Assembly (NCBI RefSeq): GCF_004785645.1
Contig: NZ_SRPE01000007.1
Location: forward strand, 182,723 to 246,722
Direction of reading: 5' to 3'
Length of the DNA stretch: 64,000 bases
From: Empedobacter tilapiae
Lineage (GTDB): Bacteria; Bacteroidota; Bacteroidia; Flavobacteriales; Weeksellaceae
In this document: one piece after another, positions 58,794 through 64,000 of the stretch
Numbering within the stretch: the first letter of the stretch is position 1
Layout of the letters: each line of letters starts with the position of its first letter
Notes under the pieces: generated by a model
Told to the model about the DNA's origin: nothing
Databases searched by the model: none
What the model saw: the letters and a program-made list of their open reading frames with translations, nothing else
Translations under genes and position numbers: made by a program

Positions 58794-59798
58794 ATGAAAG
58801 CAGTTATATTAAAAGATTTTGGAAGTATTGAAAATTTTGAACTAATAGAAATTGAACAACCCAAACCTCAAAATGATGAAGTTTTAATCAAAATCAAAGC
58901 AACCGCGTTTAATCCTATTGATTATCAAATGCGACAAGGTGCAACTGAAAGCAAATTATTAAAATCACCTATTTTGGGAAGAGAGCTTTCAGGCGAAATT
59001 GTTCAATTGGGTAAGAACGTAAAATCATTTGAAATTGGCGAAAAAGTATCGGCTTATGTCGGAAGCTTGGCTTCAAATGGAACTTATGCAGAATTTACCA
59101 GTGTTCCTGCAGAATTAGTCGCAAAAAAACCAGAAAAACTAACGTATGAACAAGCCACTGCCATCCCAATGGTTGGAATGACTGCATTGCAATGTTTTAA
59201 AAGAGTTGTAATCCCAAAAGACAAAGCAATTTTTATTACAGGTGGTGCAGGTGGCGTTGGAACAATACTTATCAAACTATTATTAGCGAATGGAAATAAG
59301 AATATTTATACAACTTCAGGAAATAAAGACAGCACTAACCACTTGAAAAATATAGGCATTAACGAAAATAATATTGTTGATTATAGAAAAGACAACATTA
59401 CAAATATGTTGAAAGCTAAAAATGGAAACTTTGAGTATGTAGTAGATTTGGTTGGTGGTCCAATGTCAGAAATCTGTGCTGAACTTATCGACGTTTTTGG
59501 AACTTATGTTGACATAACCTTTCTTGCTACGGAAAAAGCCAAAGAAACGTTGTTTGATAAAGCGACAACTATTATCAATATAACAAATTATGCCCCAACT
59601 TTGAAAAATACCTCAGACAAATATGAATATTACGGAAACGCATTAAAAGAACTTTTTGACAAGATTGATAAAGATATAATTACAGCTCCAGAAGTGGCTG
59701 TAATTGGAGATTTAAGCGTAGAAAATGTACAGAAAGCACATCTAATTCTAGAGAACAATCAAACAAGAGGAAAGAAAATAGTAATGAGAGTTGAATAA
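58794..59798 (+). CDS. NAD(P)-dependent quinone oxidoreductase-like (MDR family)
   Basis: A 334-residue zinc-independent medium-chain reductase. The GroES-like N-domain shows DEVLIKIKATAFNPIDYQMR and GRELSGEIVQLGKNV. The Rossmann domain has ITGGAGGVGTILIKL near 145, the family's nucleotide-binding AGGVG motif, and VDLVGGPMSE near 220. The Cys/His zinc ligands of alcohol dehydrogenases are absent, as in quinone or enone reductases. It lies 93 bases after the AraC regulator on the same strand and may be its target. Confidence 0.87.
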   Translation: MKAVILKDFGSIENFELIEIEQPKPQNDEVLIKIKATAFNPIDYQMRQGATESKLLKSPILGRELSGEIVQLGKNVKSFEIGEKVSAYVGSLASNGTYAEFTSVPAELVAKKPEKLTYEQATAIPMVGMTALQCFKRVVIPKDKAIFITGGAGGVGTILIKLLLANGNKNIYTTSGNKDSTNHLKNIGINENNIVDYRKDNITNMLKAKNGNFEYVVDLVGGPMSEICAELIDVFGTYVDITFLATEKAKETLFDKATTIINITNYAPTLKNTSDKYEYYGNALKELFDKIDKDIITAPEVAVIGDLSVENVQKAHLILENNQTRGKKIVMRVE

Positions 59799-59919
59799 AA
59801 AAATTATACCACTAAAAGTGTATTCTCTAGTTATGAAATAAGATAGACAAAATGATGCATTTAAATCGACCTATTCTTGTTTCATAAAATGGTTACAATT
59901 TCAACTAATTTTGTAAAAG

Positions 59920-59953
59920 CACAAAAGGTAGATACTAGTATCTACCTTTTGTG
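59920..59953. terminator. Perfect 34-bp palindrome, bidirectional terminator
   Basis: The arm CACAAAAGGTAGATACT (59920-59936) is the exact complement of 59937-59953 with no unpaired centre. It lies between the reductase (+) and the secreted-protein operon (-). An A-rich and a T-rich segment within the arms give termination in both directions. Confidence 0.7.
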
Positions 59954-60013
59954 TTATGTGAATATATGTTGTAAAATTAAGAACATATAAATAGAATAGC
60001 TATTAAATTACTA

Positions 60014-60757
60014 TCAAGGTTTTTCTAACACTAAAATTACAGATGAAGTCTTTGCCATTTCATTATTTAAATTAGCTGAGATAATAGGTTTACCTATATT
60101 TAAAGTGGTATTTGTTGGTATATTTCTTTCAGCACATGCAAATTTTATGGTATGCTCACCAAGTGACATATTTGAAAGTGTCGCATTCAAATTCAATGTT
60201 CTATAGTTACCTACTCCCGTATTTACAGTACCCAACCGAACAAAATCTAATTTATCATCTAAATATATGCCACAGGCAAAACTACCATTCTGATTACTTG
60301 TTTGAATTAATGTTTGAATAGAAACTGTCACCAAGTTCACTGATTTTGCTATTTTAATTTTTTGATTTAAATCTGAAAGCTCTTTCCAATTTGAAGCCAT
60401 TGCTTGCCCTTTAGTATACGGTACAGCAAGCACTGTAGAATTGTTCGTACCAGGAAAACTTACACCATTAAATGTAGAATTTACAAATGATCCAGTTAAA
60501 ACCATTCCTTCCAAAAATCCTTCAGGTAAATCAAAATTCTTCCAAAAATTATTATTCAATCCATTTCCTGAAATTAAATCACCTGGTTTACCAGCCGCTC
60601 CAATTTTTGCATCTGTTCCATTAAACTTGATTTCTTTGGATACATTAGTTGCTCCATTTATATCCAAATCAGTATGAGGTTTAGTTGTTCCAACTCCTAT
60701 TTGTGAAAATAAATTTGGACTAATCGCTACTAAAAAGATCAATATCTTGTTTTTCAT
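60014..60757 (-). CDS. Secreted VGxGT-type repeat protein, paralogue 3
   Basis: A 247-residue exported protein (signal peptide ILIFLVAISPNLFSQ). The mature start IGVGTTKPHTDLDINGATNV is the VGIGT..P...LDVNG motif common in flavobacterial surface proteins resembling tail-fibre or endosialidase-chaperone N-ends. The C-terminal 150 residues are strand-rich (GSFACGIYLDDKLDFVRLGT, LNLNATLSNMSLGEHTIKFA). The same FACGIxxDD and GEHTxKxxC blocks occur in the two neighbouring genes. Function unknown; probably cell-surface or secreted. Confidence 0.7.
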   Translation of the reverse strand: MKNKILIFLVAISPNLFSQIGVGTTKPHTDLDINGATNVSKEIKFNGTDAKIGAAGKPGDLISGNGLNNNFWKNFDLPEGFLEGMVLTGSFVNSTFNGVSFPGTNNSTVLAVPYTKGQAMASNWKELSDLNQKIKIAKSVNLVTVSIQTLIQTSNQNGSFACGIYLDDKLDFVRLGTVNTGVGNYRTLNLNATLSNMSLGEHTIKFACAERNIPTNTTLNIGKPIISANLNNEMAKTSSVILVLEKP

Positions 60758-60771
60758 AATTGTTTAATTTA

Positions 60772-61590
60772 TTAATTATAAACAGGTTCGTTATTGTTAG
60801 CATCAGGAATTTCCAATACTTCTATTCTTAAAGTTGACTGCGCCATAAAATCGTTAATATTTGTATATACCGCCTTTCCTATTCCAAAATCTCCTGTAAA
60901 TGAATTTATTGATTCTCTTCTTTTACAGGCAACTTTTGCAGTATACTCCTTTTTAGGAAGATTCTCAGCTGAACCAAGTAAAGTAAATGTATAAAAAGGT
61001 CCTACAGAAGCAGTCGGTTGATTTAATGTAAATACTCTAACTCCTTTTAATTGATCGTCCACAAATACACCACATGCAAAATCAACCCCTGCATTTGTAG
61101 AATTCGAATTGAGATGAACAACTGTTTCAAAGACTAATCCAATTTTATTTGCAGAATTGTTTACCTTAAATGTTTTACTTAATTTACTAATTTCACCTCC
61201 ATCTCCTGAACCTCCTAAAAAGCTTGATAATGACATATTTTTAGTATAAAGTGTTTTATTTGCTGAACCATTCCTTAGAGTCAATCCACCAACATCACTA
61301 GATGCTTCATAATTAATAAGATAATATGTTTCTGGTTTGAATTCTGGTCTTCTCAAAACTTTCCAAGTTGGAGGTTGGTTCGCTCCTTGAGATACTAAAA
61401 CTGATCCTACTTCTCCTAATTTTCCAGTAATTGTTTCGTCTCCTCCCAAATAGATTTTGCTTCTAATCCCTAAATCTCCCTGAATATCTAAAGTCGTTCT
61501 TGGTGTATTTGTATTAACACCTACTTGAGCAAATAAAGAGGAACTAATGAATGCTAAATTTATTAAGAGTATGTTGTTTAATATTTTCAT
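60772..61590 (-). CDS. Secreted VGxGT-type repeat protein, paralogue 2
   Basis: A 272-residue exported protein (signal peptide LLINLAFISSSLFAQ). It has the VGVNTNTPRTTLDIQGDLGI opener, a middle variable part, then VDFACGVFVDDQLKGVRVFT and PKKEYTAKVACKRRES. It ends in a short acidic tail. It is five bases after paralogue 1 and 14 before paralogue 3, so the three form one operon. The paralogues align along their whole length but differ strongly in the middle, as expected for fast-evolving surface proteins. Confidence 0.7.
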   Translation of the reverse strand: MKILNNILLINLAFISSSLFAQVGVNTNTPRTTLDIQGDLGIRSKIYLGGDETITGKLGEVGSVLVSQGANQPPTWKVLRRPEFKPETYYLINYEASSDVGGLTLRNGSANKTLYTKNMSLSSFLGGSGDGGEISKLSKTFKVNNSANKIGLVFETVVHLNSNSTNAGVDFACGVFVDDQLKGVRVFTLNQPTASVGPFYTFTLLGSAENLPKKEYTAKVACKRRESINSFTGDFGIGKAVYTNINDFMAQSTLRIEVLEIPDANNNEPVYN

Positions 61591-61595
61591 GATAA

Positions 61596-62396
61596 TTATC
61601 TTGTAACTTTTATTAATTCACTTACATCAAATTTTAATACAGATTGTAACATAAAACTATTGGCAACCGAATTATCTAATCCTTGCCCTATTGCTAAACT
61701 TACGTTAGTACCACTTGTAGAAGAAATTCGTCTACAACCTACCTTTAGTGTATGCTCTCCTGTAGTTACATCATTTACTGTATAGTTCAGCGTATAAATA
61801 GATTGATTATTGGAATTCTTATATCTAATTCCGTCAATCTGATCTGCTCTTAAAGCAACTAAAATATTATCAATGAAAATACCACACATAAATTTTATAT
61901 TTTGATCAGAAGTACTTCCTATATTTCCAGATTCAATACCTGTTTGAAACATAATATTGATTTTATTCTTTGGGTTATCAACACTAAATTTTGTACTTAA
62001 ATTTGGTAATTCTTTCCATATAGATGGTGATGTGACCAATAATTCTCCCAAAAGACTTGTCGTAATACCATCATTTTGACTAGAGCTATATATTAAACCA
62101 CTTTCGCTTGTTGTAATAAAACTACTTGTAGTTTTATACTCGCCATCTTCATAAAATCCAACTTTAGAACTTTTCCATAACGGAGCATTTCCATTACCTT
62201 GAGAAACAAGAATATCATTGTAATTTCCACTGCTACCATCAGCAGTTTTAGTTCCTCCTACCTTTAGCTCATTCCTAAGCATAATATTCCCATTAACATC
62301 GAGAGAGGATTGGGGAATTTCAGTTCCTATTCCTACTTGAGAGAACGCCAAAGAAGATATAGAAAAAATTAAGTAAGTAACTTTTGACTTTTTCAT
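61596..62396 (-). CDS. Secreted VGxGT-type repeat protein, paralogue 1
   Basis: About 266 residues from the ATG at 62396. The frame continues 24 codons upstream, but the -7 box TACATTTG lies there, and the ATG at 62396 gives a clean signal peptide (VTYLIFSISSLAFSQ). The mature start is VGIGTEIPQSSLDVNGNIML. The C-terminal part repeats the KFMCGIFIDNILVALRAD and GEHTLKVGCRRIS blocks of its neighbours. First gene of the three-gene operon. Function unknown. Confidence 0.7.
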   Translation of the reverse strand: MKKSKVTYLIFSISSLAFSQVGIGTEIPQSSLDVNGNIMLRNELKVGGTKTADGSSGNYNDILVSQGNGNAPLWKSSKVGFYEDGEYKTTSSFITTSESGLIYSSSQNDGITTSLLGELLVTSPSIWKELPNLSTKFSVDNPKNKINIMFQTGIESGNIGSTSDQNIKFMCGIFIDNILVALRADQIDGIRYKNSNNQSIYTLNYTVNDVTTGEHTLKVGCRRISSTSGTNVSLAIGQGLDNSVANSFMLQSVLKFDVSELIKVTR

Positions 62397-62950
62397 TTGT
62401 TTTGTTAAAGAATTGATTATTAATGCGTAATAAAAAGCAAACAAATGTATGATTGTATATTTATACATGAAATGATAATCATCATATTTAGAATATGCTT
62501 CTAGTATTACACATTTTATTAATTAATTATTCAACAGATTATATATTTATTTTCAGTTAAATACAGTTTAATGTTAAAATTTTGTTATATTATAACTTTT
62601 TCTAAAATTATGTAGCTTATTCTAACACATAGAAGTGTAATTCATTTACTTATAGCTGGTAATTTTATAAAACTATGCTGTTTTCATACTTCTTCTCACT
62701 TATTCTATTTTAGCGTAGATTTATAAAAGATACTTATATAGTATATAAATCTTACAAACAAGAGTACATAATATTGTTTAAATAATTGTTTTACAATAAA
62801 TTGAATTGAATATATTAAAATTTAATAAAAATGATCAATTAAACCCTATTAGAAATAATATGCTCAATACCATTGAGTACAGAATTACTCTCTAATAAAC
62901 ATTAAAACCACTTTGAATCTTTATAAAGCCATATTATAGAGTATAAATAC
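62397..62950. other. 554-base spacer upstream of the secreted-protein operon
   Basis: Very AT-rich. It contains the -7 box at 62442 and otherwise nothing I can support: no gene, no strong hairpin, no visible attachment-site duplication. It separates the operon from the recombinase gene. Confidence 0.5.
62442..62449 (-). promoter_or_regulatory. -7 box TACATTTG of the secreted-protein operon
   Basis: Read on - from + 62449-62442, an exact TAnnTTTG match about 46 bases before the ATG at 62396. No clear -33 partner. Confidence 0.5.
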
Positions 62951-64000
62951 CTACTTGCACTCAAAATAAGAAGATAAACTCATAATTCGTTCATTATTTA
63001 CTGGATTAATGTATTTAAGGAACATTTGCTCCGTAGAATGTCCTGTAGCTTCCATTAACAACGGTGTTGGTATTTTTCCATAAAAATTACTCGCAAAACT
63101 TCTTCTTCCAATATGACTGCTAAGTAATTGCCATTTTTCAAAAATCATTTCTTCGACACGATGTCCAACTCTTTTTTTTCCTTTCATAGAACAGTTTAAC
63201 TCTGCCACTTTTGCAACCAATCGTATTTCTTCATTGTACTGTTTAATAGGCATTGATTTTGGGAAAAAATTGTTGTTCCGTTTTAATATACTCATCACAA
63301 TAGGATGCAACGGTAAAGTAATTTCTTTCTTTGTTTTTTGTTGAATGAATTTAATACAGGTTTTCTCATTAATCTTAGTCAATTTTTCTTGAGAAAATGT
63401 GATAAAGTCAGAAAATCGTTGACCAGTATAACAACTAATAAGCAACCAATCTTTTGCAGATTGTAAATGCTGAGGAACTTTTGTTTTCTTGATAATTGAA
63501 ATCTCTTCTTCATTAAGAGTTGTCATCGTTTTTTGTTGTTTTTCTCGACGAATTTCAAGCTCTCTAATATTCGTCCTGATTCCTTTTCTTTCAGCAAAAT
63601 TTAGAATGGTTTTTACAAAATGAATGGTCCTATAAATTGTATTTTCGCTGTACTCTTCTGTTCTTCCAAATTTTATAAAATCGGTAATAAAATTACTGTT
63701 CACAGTATCAACATACAGTCGTTGTGTTGTATATCCTTCAAAACGTTCTAATAATCTCAAAAAAACCTTGTATCGTTTATAAGTAGAATGACAAATAATT
63801 TCTTTTCTGAAATTGATATAATTCTCCATAAAAAACAAAAGAGAATTCTCAGGTAATTGTTTCTCTTTGTTGATACAAACATCTTTTATTTCCTTAGAAA
63901 GTTCGCGCTGAAGTGGAATTTTATGAAGATCTCGTTGTGAAACAATATGTTCTGTAACCTGCAATTTAATTTTATCCAATTGCCGGTTTAGCTTTTTATA
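62951..64000 (-). CDS. Tyrosine recombinase/integrase, N-terminus cut by the window edge
   Basis: At least 349 residues. The frame is still open at base 64000 (YKKLNRQ precedes the TTG at 63979), so the start is outside. A SAM-like N-domain (NYINFRKEIICHSTYKRYKV) is followed by the catalytic domain: Arg in SCYTGQRFSDF, the Lys region QQKTKKEITLPLHP, HIGRRSFASNF (H-x-x-R), and ATGHSTEQMFLKYINP with the late His and the nucleophile Tyr. It is a Bacteroidota-type integrase, probably linked to a mobile element lying beyond the window. No att site was found here. Confidence 0.88.
   Translation of the reverse strand, partial: YKKLNRQLDKIKLQVTEHIVSQRDLHKIPLQRELSKEIKDVCINKEKQLPENSLLFFMENYINFRKEIICHSTYKRYKVFLRLLERFEGYTTQRLYVDTVNSNFITDFIKFGRTEEYSENTIYRTIHFVKTILNFAERKGIRTNIRELEIRREKQQKTMTTLNEEEISIIKKTKVPQHLQSAKDWLLISCYTGQRFSDFITFSQEKLTKINEKTCIKFIQQKTKKEITLPLHPIVMSILKRNNNFFPKSMPIKQYNEEIRLVAKVAELNCSMKGKKRVGHRVEEMIFEKWQLLSSHIGRRSFASNFYGKIPTPLLMEATGHSTEQMFLKYINPVNNERIMSLSSYFECK

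Overview
The window is AT-rich DNA from a member of the Bacteroidota, most likely Flavobacteriia and perhaps a Weeksellaceae genus such as Empedobacter (genus is inference). The signs are GldI, SusC/SusD, DUF6266 and DUF6520 proteins, lipoproteins with a Cys near residue 17-20, and promoters with the Bacteroidota -7 box TAnnTTTG.

Layout. (1) 1-3600, core genes: a DHH phosphoesterase, GldI, a cyclophilin-FKBP fusion lipoprotein, a small membrane protein and an ArsC-family reductase. (2) 3750-7900, a small accessory cluster: DUF5675 protein, two tiny membrane proteins, two small HTH proteins and a DUF6266 protein, around 1.9 kb of non-coding structured repeats. (3) 7987-18337, a nutrient or peptide locus: AraC regulator, MauE/DoxX-like membrane proteins (one broken), a Cys-containing DUF6520 peptide, and a convergent SusC-SusD-S9 peptidase operon. 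(4) 18338-22374, spacer with a repeat, a candidate structured RNA, an XRE regulator with matching dyads, two unrecognised genes and a frameshifted GIY-YIG-like gene. (5) 22457-48349, a large defence island: type I restriction-modification (hsdR, hsdM, hsdS) with a coupled AAA ATPase and HNH protein; a DUF262/GmrSD protein with a GIY-YIG partner; an sce7726-sce7725-RES operon behind a promoter with tandem operators; a McrB/McrC-like pair; a dndC-like fragment; two fused-in-tandem DUF262 genes; and a HARE-HTH nuclease. (6) 48350-51511, 3.2 kb without genes, built from nested and tandem structured repeats. (7) 51512-62396, ordinary accessory genes: TPR protein, two serine hydrolases, a repeat-bracketed GIY-YIG nuclease, a MATE pump divergent from an AraC regulator, a quinone-type oxidoreductase and three paralogous secreted proteins. 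(8) 62951-64000, a tyrosine recombinase cut by the window edge.

Two themes deserve attention. The first is a dispersed family of about 150-220 bp structured repeats (bodies A, B, C, D). They share a terminal module in which CTTGAY pairs with RTCAAG, in competition with a second hairpin, and paired positions change together between copies. The second is the defence island. Its least familiar unit is the three-gene sce7726-sce7725-RES operon, whose promoter carries two identical 15-bp palindromes exactly 20 bp apart. All functional calls come from reading motifs; no database search was run.
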